A DNA stretch of 64,000 bases from Paenibacillus sp. JZ16 (GTDB lineage: Bacteria; Bacillota; Bacilli; Paenibacillales; Paenibacillaceae): assembly GCF_015326965.1 (NCBI RefSeq), contig NZ_CP017659.1, forward strand, positions 5,150,001 to 5,214,000. The letters are read 5' to 3'. This document shows, one piece after another, positions 43,752 through 52,855 of the stretch (position 1 is the stretch's first letter; each line of letters begins with the position of its first letter). Under the pieces are notes generated by a model. That model made no database searches and was not told where the DNA came from. It saw nothing but the letters and a program-made list of their open reading frames with translations. Both the position numbers and the translations under genes were made by a program.

Positions 43752-44270
43752 TTGCAGAGAAAAACGTTGACGGTTGAGGCCCTGCCTGGATTTGAGCCGG
43801 AGATCGGCCGCTGGATATGGGGACTTGAGGATGTGCGGCGAACGATATTGAAACGGCTGGAAGGGATTCGGTATGAGCAGTTGAACCATAGGGCGGACGG
43901 TCGGCAGTCGATCGGTTCGTTGTTGTACCATATTGCTTATATTGAAGCGGACTGGCTATACGCTGAGGTGCTTGAATCCGATTGGGATCCGAAAATAAAG
44001 GTCAGCTTTCCGTGGGACCACCGTACCGAAGATAACCGTCTTTCTGAAGTCCCGGATCAGTCACTGGATGAACACCTTCACCGTATGCAGAAGGTACGTC
44101 ATGAACTGCTTACCCACTTCAAAAGCATGGACCTCTCGGACTGGAGGAAGGTCAGACAACTGGAACCTTACGATGTAACACCGGAATGGGTCATCTATCA
44201 TCTGATTGAGCATGAGTCCCACCATCGGGGACAGATATTTCAGCTGTTAAGAGAATTAGAGCAATCTTAA
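43752..44270 (+). CDS. DinB-family putative metalloenzyme
   Basis: 172 residues from a TTG start with AAGGGAGCG upstream. A four-helix bundle with the usual His triad positions: LLYHIAYIEADW (first His), then IYHLIEHESHHRGQIFQLLRELE (two more). N-terminal LEDVRRTILKRLEGIRYEQLNHR also fits DinB_2 proteins. These bind a divalent metal and include thiol-dependent transferases (bacillithiol S-transferases). The substrate is unknown. Monocistronic. Confidence 0.85.
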   Translation: MQRKTLTVEALPGFEPEIGRWIWGLEDVRRTILKRLEGIRYEQLNHRADGRQSIGSLLYHIAYIEADWLYAEVLESDWDPKIKVSFPWDHRTEDNRLSEVPDQSLDEHLHRMQKVRHELLTHFKSMDLSDWRKVRQLEPYDVTPEWVIYHLIEHESHHRGQIFQLLRELEQS

Positions 44271-44458
44271 AGAATCGAAAGTCCACTCCGATGAGAGTTT
44301 TGGCCTTCGCGGCTAAAGAAAGAGCTTTTTGAGGCTGCTGCTATTCACGTTCATATTCCCCGGGCAGGGAGCTTTCCTTGCTCTTTTTTTGTATACCCTG
44401 CAACGATCCAGATGTCAAAACGTAATAAGCATATAAAGAGCACGGTATCGGAGGAGAT

Positions 44459-44616
44459 ATGATGAATAATGAATTTTACGTCGGGTGGGGAACGCTGGCA
44501 TTAATCAATGCGGGTTTGGCTCAAGGGAAAAATAGAACGGATTAAACTGGTTTCTGCTATCCTTATTGCTAGGCCCGCTGGCAACCCTGATTCTTGTCCT
44601 GTCAGCTAAAAGGTAA
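44459..44616 (+). pseudogene. small two-helix membrane protein with frameshift
   Basis: GGAGGA precedes ATG. The first frame gives MMNNEFYVGWGTLALINAGLAQGKNR and then stops at 44545; in the -1 frame it continues GLNWFLLSLLLGPLATLILVLSAKR to 44616. Together they form a typical two-part membrane miniprotein of about 51 residues. One base appears to be missing in the A-rich stretch GGGAAAAATAG. Function unknown. Confidence 0.7.
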
Positions 44617-44628
44617 TCTGAATAATTA

Positions 44629-44664
44629 AAGAGCCGCCTCCCGGCATGGGAAGCGGCCTTTATC
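44629..44664. terminator. terminator between convergent genes
   Basis: GAGCCGCCTCCC-GGCAT-GGGAAGCGGCCTTT; serves the small membrane gene and the opposing gene that ends at 44668. Confidence 0.8.
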
Positions 44665-44667
44665 GGT

Positions 44668-44898
44668 TTACATCCGTTGAAACATAGCGGTGTCACGGCT
44701 GTAGTGCGTCAGATAACCTGTCTCTTCGTTGCGGATGCGGACGACATCCGGTGTGTAGCATTCAATGTAACCCCGCTCGATCTCCACGTATACGCTTGCG
44801 GGATCCTCTTCCCATACGGAAACCACCGTTTCCGATAAGGCGGCCGCGAAAAAATGGATGTCTTGCGATAGGTACCGGCTATTGCGGTCTGTATTCAT
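44668..44898 (-). CDS. hypothetical protein, 76 aa
   Basis: Short beta-rich protein (DIHFFAAALSETVVSVWEEDPASVYVEIERGYIECYTPDVVRIRNEETGYLTHYSRDTAMFQRM). Its ATG follows the stop codon of the HAD gene directly, with no gap, so translation is coupled. No motif is recognised. The tight link suggests a role with the nucleotidase-like partner. Confidence 0.7.
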   Translation of the reverse strand: MNTDRNSRYLSQDIHFFAAALSETVVSVWEEDPASVYVEIERGYIECYTPDVVRIRNEETGYLTHYSRDTAMFQRM

Positions 44899-45474
44899 TT
44901 ATTTCATATCCCCTTGATGGTTAGAATCAGATAAAATGCGGTCTACTAGCTCGTTCATTCCCTTCCAGGAATCCTTCAGAATAAATTCATGCTGAATATG
45001 CGCGTTCCACGGACGCGGAATCAGAATGGTTTGTTTTCCGGCTTTTCTGGCGGCAATCGCATTATGGGGACCATCGTCAATCAGAAGATCAAATTCCACT
45101 AAATCCTTGCGTTTGGCCACGAAAAAATTCTCGAACGGAATAAAAGGCATATGCCGCTGCAGCCATCTCCATTTCTCGGGCACCGAGGAGGGGCGGGCTG
45201 CGGTAACAACAATGACGTCATAATCATGCGTCATTCTGTGGACTTCGTCAATCGTATATTCATCAAATAGTTCAAGTTCTTCATATAAACCCGGCTTTCC
45301 GAAGAAAAACTCCTCCGAGCATTCAGGATGCCAGATTTGGTGCAGGTTATAATCGGTAATCTGATCCAGCGTCAGCTGAGGATCCTTGTACTGCAGATTG
45401 TGATAATGAATGGCCTTGGGTATGAGATGGCAGATGGTATCATCCATATCGATGGCGACTATTTTTTTGCTCAT
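44899..45474 (-). CDS. HAD-superfamily 5'(3')-nucleotidase-like protein
   Basis: 191 residues. Motif I DMDDT (residues 9-13) with nucleophile Asp9 and acid/base Asp11; motif II VVTAARPS; a Lys in the KRKDLVEFD region; and motif IV LLIDDGPHN. This is the layout of the NT5C/5'(3')-deoxyribonucleotidase branch of HAD phosphatases, which dephosphorylate deoxynucleoside monophosphates. The true substrate is not known. It forms a two-gene unit with the 76-residue protein directly downstream. The start is ATG 45474 with GGAGAG upstream. Confidence 0.85.
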   Translation of the reverse strand: MSKKIVAIDMDDTICHLIPKAIHYHNLQYKDPQLTLDQITDYNLHQIWHPECSEEFFFGKPGLYEELELFDEYTIDEVHRMTHDYDVIVVTAARPSSVPEKWRWLQRHMPFIPFENFFVAKRKDLVEFDLLIDDGPHNAIAARKAGKQTILIPRPWNAHIQHEFILKDSWKGMNELVDRILSDSNHQGDMK

Positions 45475-45693
45475 ATCGTCATTACTCTCCTGTTAATCAT
45501 GAATTCTAAGAAACGATGATGTTCCGTAAATTGTAAGGGACAGGATGCTTGTTGGCAAACCGGAATCAAAAATGGGAGGGAGTAACATTTTCTTTCTCCT
45601 GACTCATTATAAACTAAGTATAGCATTAATGCGGCAACAACCTTCCTGATATTTCGCGGTTACGGGAATAACTTAATAAAGCCTTCATCCATT

Positions 45694-45727
45694 ATGACAG
45701 TACATGTCATGATTACCCTTTTATAAT
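45694..45727 (+). promoter_or_regulatory. inverted repeat and -10 box upstream of UvrA-like gene
   Basis: ATGACA-GTACA-TGTCAT (45694-45710) is an inverted repeat placed just upstream of TATAAT (45722-45727). It could bind a dimeric repressor or activator that controls the UvrA-like gene. Confidence 0.5.
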
Positions 45728-45760
45728 AAGAACACTACAGGGTACAAGGGAGGAACGGCC

Positions 45761-48013
45761 ATGGTGCAAGAATATATCAACATTCGTGGAGCTAGAGAGA
45801 ATAACCTGAAGAATGTGACGCTGCAAATTCCTAAACGAAAAATCACGGTCTTTACCGGCGTATCCGGGTCGGGCAAATCGTCCATCGTGTTCGATACCAT
45901 CAGCTCGGAAGCTCAGCGGTTGCTGAATGAGACGTTTACCGCTTTTGTCCGCAACCGACTTCCACGGCACAGTCAGCCGGACGTCGATTCGATCGAGAAC
46001 TTGTCGACGGCCATCGTCATCGACCAGAAGCGTCTGGGGGGCAATTCGCGATCCACGCTAGGGACGATTACGGATCTGTACGCCATACTCCGTCTGTTGT
46101 TTTCCAGGGTGGGACAGCCATTTGTGGGATATTCCAACGTCTTTTCTTTTAACGATCCACAAGGCATGTGTCCGGAATGTCAGGGAATCGGCAGGAAGGT
46201 TGAGCTGGATCTTAATAAACTGCTGGATACAAGCAAGTCTTTGAATGAGGGAGCGGTCCGATTCCCTATTTTCTCCGTAGATAGCTGGTATATGAAGAAT
46301 TACACCATGTCCGGTTTCTTTGATAACGACAAGAAGCTGGCCGACTATTCCGAAGCGGAATGGGATCTCTTTCTGTACGGCAAGGAGGGGAAGGTGACGT
46401 TCCCGTCCAAGGGAGGACCGGTACAGTCCGACTTCGAAGGTCTCGTGTTGAAGTTTAACCGGCTTTATATTCAGAGAGACAGCAGTGAATTGTCGGAACG
46501 CACCTTGAATCACGTCAAAAATTTTATTACGCATGGCACATGCCCTTTATGCAAGGGGACGCGGCTTAGTCAAGCAGCATTAAGCTGCAGGATCAACGGC
46601 TATAATATCGCCGATTGTGCGGCTATGGAGATCGGGGAGTTAAGAGAGGTCATCCTGAATATCAAAGTGCCCGTGGCTGCCAGTATGGTGGCCAGCTTGG
46701 CCGAGCGGCTGCGGCACTTGATGGATATGGGGCTGGATTACCTGACGCTGAATCGGGAGACGACCACGCTCTCCGGGGGCGAGTCGCAGCGGGTGAAGAT
46801 GGTTAGGCATCTGGGCAGCAGCCTGACGGATATGATGTATGTTTTTGATGAGCCTAGCGTGGGTCTGCATCCACGGGATGTTCACCGGCTGAACGACATG
46901 CTCAGGAAGCTTCGCGACAAGGGCAACACGGTGCTGGTCGTGGAGCATGACCGTGACGTGATTGAAATTGCCGACCATGTGGTGGACGTGGGGCCGAATG
47001 CCGGTACCCGGGGAGGGGAAATTGTCTTCGAGGGCACGGTTGAGCAGCTGTGCAGCCAAGATTCTACGTTAACCGGGCAGTATATGAAACGTTTCATGCC
47101 GATGAAAGAACAGTTCCGGGTACCGACAGGACAGATGCGGATTGCCAATGCCAATCATCATAATCTGAACAATGTAACGGTGGATATCCCGGAAGGCGTG
47201 TTGACCGTGATCACGGGCGTAGCGGGGTCAGGCAAGAGCTCGCTGATTCATCACGCCTTCCTGTCCCAGCATCCCGAGGCTGTCGTCATCGACCAGTCTG
47301 CCGTCAGCACCTCGATCCGTTCCAATCCTGCTACCTATACGGGCATCATGGATGACATCCGGAGTTTGTTCGCCAAAGCTAACGATCAGAGTCCATCCCT
47401 GTTCAGCTTCAATTCCAAAGGGGCCTGCCCCGACTGCCACGGGCTTGGTTTCATCTATACGGACCTGGCGTTCATGGAAGGCATCAAGTCTCCGTGCGAC
47501 ACCTGTGACGGCAGGCGCTTTAAGGATGATGTACTGCAGTATAAGCTCCATGGAAAAATGATTACCGATGTGCTGGATATGACCGTGCTGCAGGCGCTCG
47601 ATTTTTTCGAGAAAAAAGAAATCAGGCGGCGGCTGGAGGCTTTGCACGATGTGGGCCTGCACTATCTGACCCTCGGACAGCCGCTAAGCACTCTGTCCGG
47701 GGGCGAAAGCCAGCGCATCAAGCTGGCCAGCGAGCTGCACAAGCAGGGAAAGATCTACGTGATGGACGAGCCGACGACCGGACTGCATATGTCGGATGTC
47801 GGGCATTTGCTGGACATGATGAATCGGCTCGTTGATAATGGCAGCTCGGTGATCGTGATCGAGCACAATCTGGATGTGATCCGTCAGGCGGACTGGATCA
47901 TTGATCTCGGACCCGAGGGCGGCAGCAGGGGAGGCAGGGTCATGTTCGAAGGAACGCCTGCTGAACTGATCACGGCGGAACAATCGCTGACTGCGAAGTA
48001 TGTACGGGGTTAG
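45761..48013 (+). CDS. UvrA-like ABC ATPase (UvrA paralogue)
   Basis: 750 residues, shorter than genuine UvrA (about 940-950). Two ABC cassettes: [12 protein letters not shown] ... [17 protein letters not shown] ... [15 protein letters not shown], and [15 protein letters not shown] ... [15 protein letters not shown] ... [15 protein letters not shown]. Zinc-finger parts remain (CPECQGIG and [16 protein letters not shown] and CDTCDGRR). The missing length removes much of the UvrB- and DNA-binding insertions. Paralogues of this size occur in Firmicutes and actinobacteria, some linked to resistance to DNA-binding antibiotics; a role in repair of that kind is inference. GGGAGG lies 8 bases upstream. 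Monocistronic. Confidence 0.9.
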   Translation: MVQEYINIRGARENNLKNVTLQIPKRKITVFTGVSGSGKSSIVFDTISSEAQRLLNETFTAFVRNRLPRHSQPDVDSIENLSTAIVIDQKRLGGNSRSTLGTITDLYAILRLLFSRVGQPFVGYSNVFSFNDPQGMCPECQGIGRKVELDLNKLLDTSKSLNEGAVRFPIFSVDSWYMKNYTMSGFFDNDKKLADYSEAEWDLFLYGKEGKVTFPSKGGPVQSDFEGLVLKFNRLYIQRDSSELSERTLNHVKNFITHGTCPLCKGTRLSQAALSCRINGYNIADCAAMEIGELREVILNIKVPVAASMVASLAERLRHLMDMGLDYLTLNRETTTLSGGESQRVKMVRHLGSSLTDMMYVFDEPSVGLHPRDVHRLNDMLRKLRDKGNTVLVVEHDRDVIEIADHVVDVGPNAGTRGGEIVFEGTVEQLCSQDSTLTGQYMKRFMPMKEQFRVPTGQMRIANANHHNLNNVTVDIPEGVLTVITGVAGSGKSSLIHHAFLSQHPEAVVIDQSAVSTSIRSNPATYTGIMDDIRSLFAKANDQSPSLFSFNSKGACPDCHGLGFIYTDLAFMEGIKSPCDTCDGRRFKDDVLQYKLHGKMITDVLDMTVLQALDFFEKKEIRRRLEALHDVGLHYLTLGQPLSTLSGGESQRIKLASELHKQGKIYVMDEPTTGLHMSDVGHLLDMMNRLVDNGSSVIVIEHNLDVIRQADWIIDLGPEGGSRGGRVMFEGTPAELITAEQSLTAKYVRG

Positions 48014-48131
48014 CGGGAATCCAAGGGGGCGAAGGCCGGTTCTTACCGGAGTCTGACCGAACCCATGCAGTATGTAACATGGGAGCAGGGAGGATTCGCT
48101 TTTCGTAGTTTTATAATGGACTTGCCAAAGG

Positions 48132-48165
48132 CCATGCCGCATACCCCCGCGGCATGGCTATTCTA
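48132..48165 (+). terminator. terminator
   Basis: GCCATGCCGC-ATACCCC-CGCGGCATGGC, a near-perfect 10-bp stem, followed by a weak T-rich tail. It follows the UvrA-like gene; the rest of 48014-48302 has no gene. Confidence 0.7.
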
Positions 48166-48302
48166 TGGTTGTTAGGCTTATAAGATCGCTTAAACGGCAA
48201 TACTGTATGCTGCGACAGACCAAGTTGGTTAATGATGCGTGTAACGACTCGGTCTGCATTTCTAAATAAGCAGCATCTTTATTGTAAACGGGGGATACGA
48301 CA

Positions 48303-49979
48303 ATGCAGAAAGTATGGTGGAAAGAAGCCGTTGCTTACGAAATCTATCCGCGCAGCTTTATGGATTCGAATGAAGACGGCATCGGGGATCTGCAAGGGGT
48401 TATATCCCGCCTGGATTATTTGAAGGATCTCGGGATTGATGTTATATGGGTATGCCCCATCTATCGTTCGTCCAATAACGACAACGGTTACGATATCAGC
48501 GATTATCAGGATATTATGACGGAGTTCGGGTCCATGGCCGACTTCGATCAGCTGCTGGCCGAAATCCATAACCGCGGCATGCGGCTTATTATGGATCTGG
48601 TGCTCAATCATACCTCGGATGAACATCCGTGGTTTATTGAATCCCGTTCCTCAAGGACCAATTCGAAGCGGGATTACTATATCTGGCGGAATGCGAGGGA
48701 TGGAGCGGAGCCGAACAATTGGGAATCCGTATTCACCGGCTCCGCTTGGGAATATGACGAGTTAACGGATCAATATTATCTCCATCTCTATTCCAAGAAG
48801 CAGCCTGATTTAAACATGGAGAATCCGGCGGTCAGGGATGATCTGGTCAAGATGATCCGTTGGTGGCTGGATAAAGGGATTGACGGTTTCCGCGTGGATG
48901 CGATTACCCATATTAAGAAGCTTCCGGGTTTGCCGGATATGCCGAATCCGAATCACCTTCGTTATGTCGACTCGAATCCCGGACATCGGAATATCGCGGG
49001 CATCCATGAATTTCTTCAGCAATTCAAACGCGAGGCGTTCGCTCATTATGACATTATGACGGTTGGCGAAGCGAGCGGCATTCCGATAGCGGAAGCAGAC
49101 CGCTGGATCGGGGAAGAGAACGGGTCGCTGAACATGATTTTTCAATTTGAGCATGTCAATCTTGATTTCGGACTGGAAGGACGCTGGGATTATGCGGTCT
49201 GGGACTTGGCCGAATTGAAGCAGATCATGCATAAATGGCAGACGGGCCTTGAAGGCGTGGGCTGGAATGCCCTCTATATGGAGAATCACGATCAGCCGCG
49301 GTCCGTATCCCGTTTTGGCGATCCGGTCCATTATCATAAGGAATCGTCTAAGATGCTGGCTACTTTTTTTATGCTGATGCAGGGGACGCCGTTTATTTAT
49401 CAGGGACAGGAAATCGGAATGACGAATGTCGAGTTTGCAGAGCTGAGTGATTATCGGGACGTGGAGATCTACAATTATTATCGCGAGCGGCTTCTGGACG
49501 GGAAAGACGTGTCCGAGACGATGCGTAGAATCGCGTACCGGGCTAGGGACAATGCAAGAACGCCGATGCAGTGGGATGACACGCTCTATGGCGGCTTCTC
49601 AACGGTTGTGCCGTGGATCCGCTGCAATCCGAATTATCATGAAATCAACGTAGAGCAGCAGCTAACCGATCCCGACTCCATTCTGAATTACTATAAAGCC
49701 TTGATCCGACTGCGCAAATCCAGTGAGGCGCTGATCTACGGAAAATATGAAGCCGTGCTTAAAGAGCATTCAGAAATTTTCGCCTATTCCAGATCGCTCG
49801 GGAACGAGACGTACTTGATTGTTCTCAACTTTTATAGCGGAACACCGGATTTTCAGTTCCCGGCGGAATGGAGTGAGCATCAACCGGAAGTTGTACTCTC
49901 GAATTACGAGCGCTCGGACCGAAGCTTCGACGAATTCGCGCTACACCCTTATGAAGCGATAGTTTATCGTGTAAACTAA
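48303..49979 (+). CDS. GH13 alpha-glucosidase / oligo-1,6-glucosidase
   Basis: 558 residues with the GH13 layout. WWKEAVAYEIYPRSFMDSNEDGIGDLQG at the N terminus is typical of the oligo-1,6-glucosidase/trehalose-6-phosphate hydrolase subfamilies. The nucleophile Asp is in DGFRVDAI, the acid/base Glu in TVGEASG, and the transition-state Asp in MENHDQPR. DLVLNHTSDEH is conserved region I. It hydrolyses alpha-1,4/1,6-linked glucosides in the cytoplasm; no signal peptide is present. Exact specificity (isomaltose, maltose, sucrose or trehalose-6-P) needs residue comparison. The next gene, a sugar-alcohol dehydrogenase, starts 39 bases later and is probably cotranscribed. Confidence 0.92.
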   Translation: MQKVWWKEAVAYEIYPRSFMDSNEDGIGDLQGVISRLDYLKDLGIDVIWVCPIYRSSNNDNGYDISDYQDIMTEFGSMADFDQLLAEIHNRGMRLIMDLVLNHTSDEHPWFIESRSSRTNSKRDYYIWRNARDGAEPNNWESVFTGSAWEYDELTDQYYLHLYSKKQPDLNMENPAVRDDLVKMIRWWLDKGIDGFRVDAITHIKKLPGLPDMPNPNHLRYVDSNPGHRNIAGIHEFLQQFKREAFAHYDIMTVGEASGIPIAEADRWIGEENGSLNMIFQFEHVNLDFGLEGRWDYAVWDLAELKQIMHKWQTGLEGVGWNALYMENHDQPRSVSRFGDPVHYHKESSKMLATFFMLMQGTPFIYQGQEIGMTNVEFAELSDYRDVEIYNYYRERLLDGKDVSETMRRIAYRARDNARTPMQWDDTLYGGFSTVVPWIRCNPNYHEINVEQQLTDPDSILNYYKALIRLRKSSEALIYGKYEAVLKEHSEIFAYSRSLGNETYLIVLNFYSGTPDFQFPAEWSEHQPEVVLSNYERSDRSFDEFALHPYEAIVYRVN

Positions 49980-50018
49980 GTGGGTAAGCGATTTCTTGAG
50001 ATGAGAGGTGAAAGCAGC

Positions 50019-51080
50019 TTGTCACAATTCAATATGATGTCTGCCGCCGTTCTTGATCGCCCGTTATCCATCGGGGTGAAGCAGGTTCCCATTCCCGAGC
50101 CGAAGCCGGATGAAGCCTTGATTCAGGTATACTGCATCGGCATATGCGGCTCGGACGTGCATTACTATGAGCATGGACGGATTGGCAGGTATGAGGTGAA
50201 GGAACCGCTGATTCTGGGGCATGAGCTTGCCGGCGTTGTGGTAAGGACGGGGGAGAAGGTAAGAAATGTCTCCGTTGGTGACCGCGTGGCCGTGGAACCG
50301 GGCGTAACGTGCGGGCGCTGCTCTTATTGTAAAAGCGGACGTTACAACCTGTGTCCGGATGTTGTATTTATGGCAACCCCGCCGGTTGACGGAGCTTGGG
50401 CCGAATACGTTGCGGTGCGAAGCGACTTCCTGTTCCGGCTGCCGGATGAAATGTCCTTTGAGGAAGGCGCTTTGCTTGAACCGCTGTCCGTAGGACTCCA
50501 TGCCGTACGACGGGGGCGTATCCGGCCAGAGGACCGGGTGCTCGTGCTCGGACTGGGGCCGATTGGCTTGCTTGCCATGGAGGCGGCCAAAATGTCCGGA
50601 GCCTCTCAGGTATATGGCAGCGACGTCGTGGAATACCGGCGTGATCTGGCCCTGCAGATGGGAGCCTCCGGCGTGATCAATCCGATGGGCGAATCCGTTT
50701 CGCAGCGATTGAACGAACTGACGGACGGCAATGGCATTGATCTTATTATTGAAACGTCGGGCAACGCCGGGGCCATCGCGGATTCGATCGGATATGTGAA
50801 CCGGGGAGGCCGGATCGTGTTTGTAGGTCTGCCCACAAAGGATGCGATCCCGGTGGATATTGGCGCTTTGGTTGACGCCGAGCTGGATGTATACGGCGTG
50901 TTCCGCTACGCAAACACGTACCCGGCGGCTATTCAGATGCTGCAAAACAAGGCCAGCCGCATACGCGACATCATCACCCACCAATTTTCCTTGGATCAGA
51001 TCGAGGAAGCCGTAGAGCTTGCTCGCACGCACAAGGACACCAGCGTAAAAGTCATGATCTATCCTCATCCAAACGCTTAA
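50019..51080 (+). CDS. zinc-dependent sugar-alcohol dehydrogenase (sorbitol/L-iditol DH-like)
   Basis: 353 residues from TTG 50019 (AGAGGTGA, 7 bases upstream); an earlier GTG at 49980 has no ribosome site. Catalytic zinc ligands: Cys in CGICGSDVHYYEHGRIG, then His/Glu in GHELAG. The structural zinc site C-x2-C-x2-C-x7-C is in CGRCSYCKSGRYNLC. The Rossmann motif VLGLGPIGLLA binds NAD. The YEHGRIG segment is typical of sorbitol/xylitol/L-threonine-type MDR enzymes. It probably oxidises a polyol released by, or taken up with, the alpha-glucosidase pathway. Confidence 0.9.
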   Translation: MSQFNMMSAAVLDRPLSIGVKQVPIPEPKPDEALIQVYCIGICGSDVHYYEHGRIGRYEVKEPLILGHELAGVVVRTGEKVRNVSVGDRVAVEPGVTCGRCSYCKSGRYNLCPDVVFMATPPVDGAWAEYVAVRSDFLFRLPDEMSFEEGALLEPLSVGLHAVRRGRIRPEDRVLVLGLGPIGLLAMEAAKMSGASQVYGSDVVEYRRDLALQMGASGVINPMGESVSQRLNELTDGNGIDLIIETSGNAGAIADSIGYVNRGGRIVFVGLPTKDAIPVDIGALVDAELDVYGVFRYANTYPAAIQMLQNKASRIRDIITHQFSLDQIEEAVELARTHKDTSVKVMIYPHPNA

Positions 51081-51156
51081 GGTTGTTCGCGGCCTGGAGA
51101 GTCGCTTCCGGAGCTGGCGTGTAACAAACGCGCCAATGCAGCGTAATGGACCATCA

Positions 51157-51203
51157 TCAAAAAGCACCGCTCCAATACTTGTCGGAGCGGTGCTTTTTTT
51201 CGT
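51157..51203. terminator. bidirectional terminator
   Basis: AAAAAGCACCGCTCC...GGAGCGGTGCTTTTTTT, a perfect 15-bp stem between the dehydrogenase and the opposing anti-sigma gene. Confidence 0.9.
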
Positions 51204-51211
51204 GTTACCGG

Positions 51212-52060
51212 TTAGTTCGGGCGTTCATTACTCATCCAGCTGTCGATGCGGAGATCATCGCCGTAGCTGTCGCGGGCCGAAATTTCGCCGAGCTTCTGCT
51301 CGGCTTCCTCGCGGGTATCGAACCCGCCGATGACCGCGAGGAAGTCGTTGCTGGTCGTCTTAATGAAGGTCACGTCGTCTTCCATATAAATCTCTTCAAG
51401 GATGGCGAGGGATTCCCCTTGCGGCATGGCTTCACTGCGGATATAGAAGACCTCGCGCGGGGTGACCGGCTCTCCGGTTGAAGTGAGCTTCAGCTCAATA
51501 TAGCCGGGGTCTTTATATTCGGATACGGTATGTTTCACGCCATCCTTCAGTTCAACAACAAAACGCATGGCCGAGTCGTCCAGAATCACATTTTCATAGA
51601 CATCCTTCACCAGCGGCAGAGCCAGCATGTCTTTCTTGAGGGTTTCATAATCAAAATTTCGTACTCCGTTAAACGTGAAGATCAGACGGTTTGGCGCATC
51701 CCGATGATCCACTGTGTAGGCCGGGACACTGGAAACGGACTTGCCTTCCTGGTTAAATTGAATTTTTAATACGTCTTCGGAAGCTTCCGTGCCCACGGTA
51801 ACACCGTCGGTCCGCTCGCCTCCGCCCCCGAACTGCAGAACCTGAACGATGCTGCCCACCACAGGGACTTTGGATAGGGCGTTGGCCACCGTCGGGATGT
51901 TGACCACGAATAGCAGGGCAACGGCAGCTGCAACAACGGAAGAGTATCTCGTCAAGCGCATGGAACGTTTGCGGGCAGCCGCCTTTTTCTGTGCAGCATC
52001 GATAACGCCGGTTAGCTGGGCGGGGATTTCAATGTGTTCGTAGCGTTCTTTTCCTGTCAT
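51212..52060 (-). CDS. membrane anti-sigma factor-like protein (DUF4179 type)
   Basis: 282 residues. Residues 1-35 are basic and cytoplasmic (IEIPAQLTGVIDAAQKKAAARKRS), followed by one membrane helix (SSVVAAAVALLFVVNIPTVANALSKVPVVG) and a large outside domain of about 210 residues with FNGVRNFDYETLKKDML and a closing VIGGFDTREEAEQKL. The helix and the following ...ALSKVPVVG.. stretch match the DUF4179 start of anti-sigma factors partnered with ECF sigma factors. It overlaps the sigma gene by 4 bases (ATGA), a standard sigma/anti-sigma arrangement, so it should hold the sigma factor inactive until an envelope signal acts. Confidence 0.85.
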   Translation of the reverse strand: MTGKERYEHIEIPAQLTGVIDAAQKKAAARKRSMRLTRYSSVVAAAVALLFVVNIPTVANALSKVPVVGSIVQVLQFGGGGERTDGVTVGTEASEDVLKIQFNQEGKSVSSVPAYTVDHRDAPNRLIFTFNGVRNFDYETLKKDMLALPLVKDVYENVILDDSAMRFVVELKDGVKHTVSEYKDPGYIELKLTSTGEPVTPREVFYIRSEAMPQGESLAILEEIYMEDDVTFIKTTSNDFLAVIGGFDTREEAEQKLGEISARDSYGDDLRIDSWMSNERPN

Positions 52061-52575
52061 AGGCTATCGACCTCTCCCTCGATTAGATATGATTTTAATT
52101 TTCCGATAATACGATAAAACCTGGTCTTGACGGTACTTTCGGACACGGATAACACATCCGCCATTTCTCGAAAGCGCAGGTCTTCAAAAAACTTCAAAAT
52201 GATGTAGGTTTTCTCCTCCGGCAGCAGTCTGTCCAGCGCATCGTACAGATCCATCTTCTCTTCCAGCGGTACGGCATGCTCTTCGGCTGCATAGTCCTGC
52301 GTCTGGTCTTCCATATAAGTAACCCGCTTCTTGCGACCGAGATGGTCGATGGCAGCGTTAATGACGATCCGGGTCATCCAGGAATCAAAATACTGCGGCG
52401 TGTTCATCCGATCGTAAGCGAGATATCCCTTATAGGTTGCCTCGGAGACGATATCCAGTGCCTCCTGTTCATTTTTGACATAGCAATAGGCTACCCGGTA
52501 CAACTTGTTTTTGCATTTCTCCATATTTTCGCTGAACTGTTGCTGCTTCGACTCTTTCGCTCTCAGTTCACTCAC
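52057..52575 (-). CDS. ECF sigma factor
   Basis: 172 residues from GTG 52575; a start at the ATG 19 codons later (MEKCKNKLYRVAY) is also possible. Region 2: LYRVAYCYVKNEQEALDIVSEATYKGYLAYDRMNTPQYFDSWMTRIVINAAIDHLGRKKR. Region 4: ALDRLLPEEKTYIILKFFEDLRFREMADVLSVSESTVKTRFYRIIGKLK, a helix-turn-helix for -35 recognition. It is the partner of the overlapping anti-sigma gene. Upstream on the minus strand there is TTGACA (52624-52619) and an ACTAGTGCTAGT palindrome at about 52585-52597, candidates for its promoter or a regulator site. The regulon is not known. Confidence 0.9.
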   Translation of the reverse strand: MSELRAKESKQQQFSENMEKCKNKLYRVAYCYVKNEQEALDIVSEATYKGYLAYDRMNTPQYFDSWMTRIVINAAIDHLGRKKRVTYMEDQTQDYAAEEHAVPLEEKMDLYDALDRLLPEEKTYIILKFFEDLRFREMADVLSVSESTVKTRFYRIIGKLKSYLIEGEVDSL

Positions 52576-52855
52576 CCCTAACTACTAGCACTAGTATTCA
52601 TGTCATGGCACGAATTCGTGTCAACTATTCATTCATTGGCCGGATTGGATCATGCTCAAGTACTTGAGTGCGCTTGACTGATCATTAGACCGTGGAGGGG
52701 GCCAAATAGTTTTAACCGGGGATAAAAAAATCCATGAACTTAACAGAAGTCCTTAACGGTGTTACTATATTAACCATATAAAATGTACGGAGGCCAGAAC
52801 ATGTAGGTTTTTCTACCCTAACCCATACAACTAAATACAGAATTGGGGTAGAAAG

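Noticed and set aside
50064..51167. Minus-strand 367-codon frame opposite the sugar-alcohol dehydrogenase
   Set aside because: Shadow of a clear dehydrogenase with all zinc ligands.
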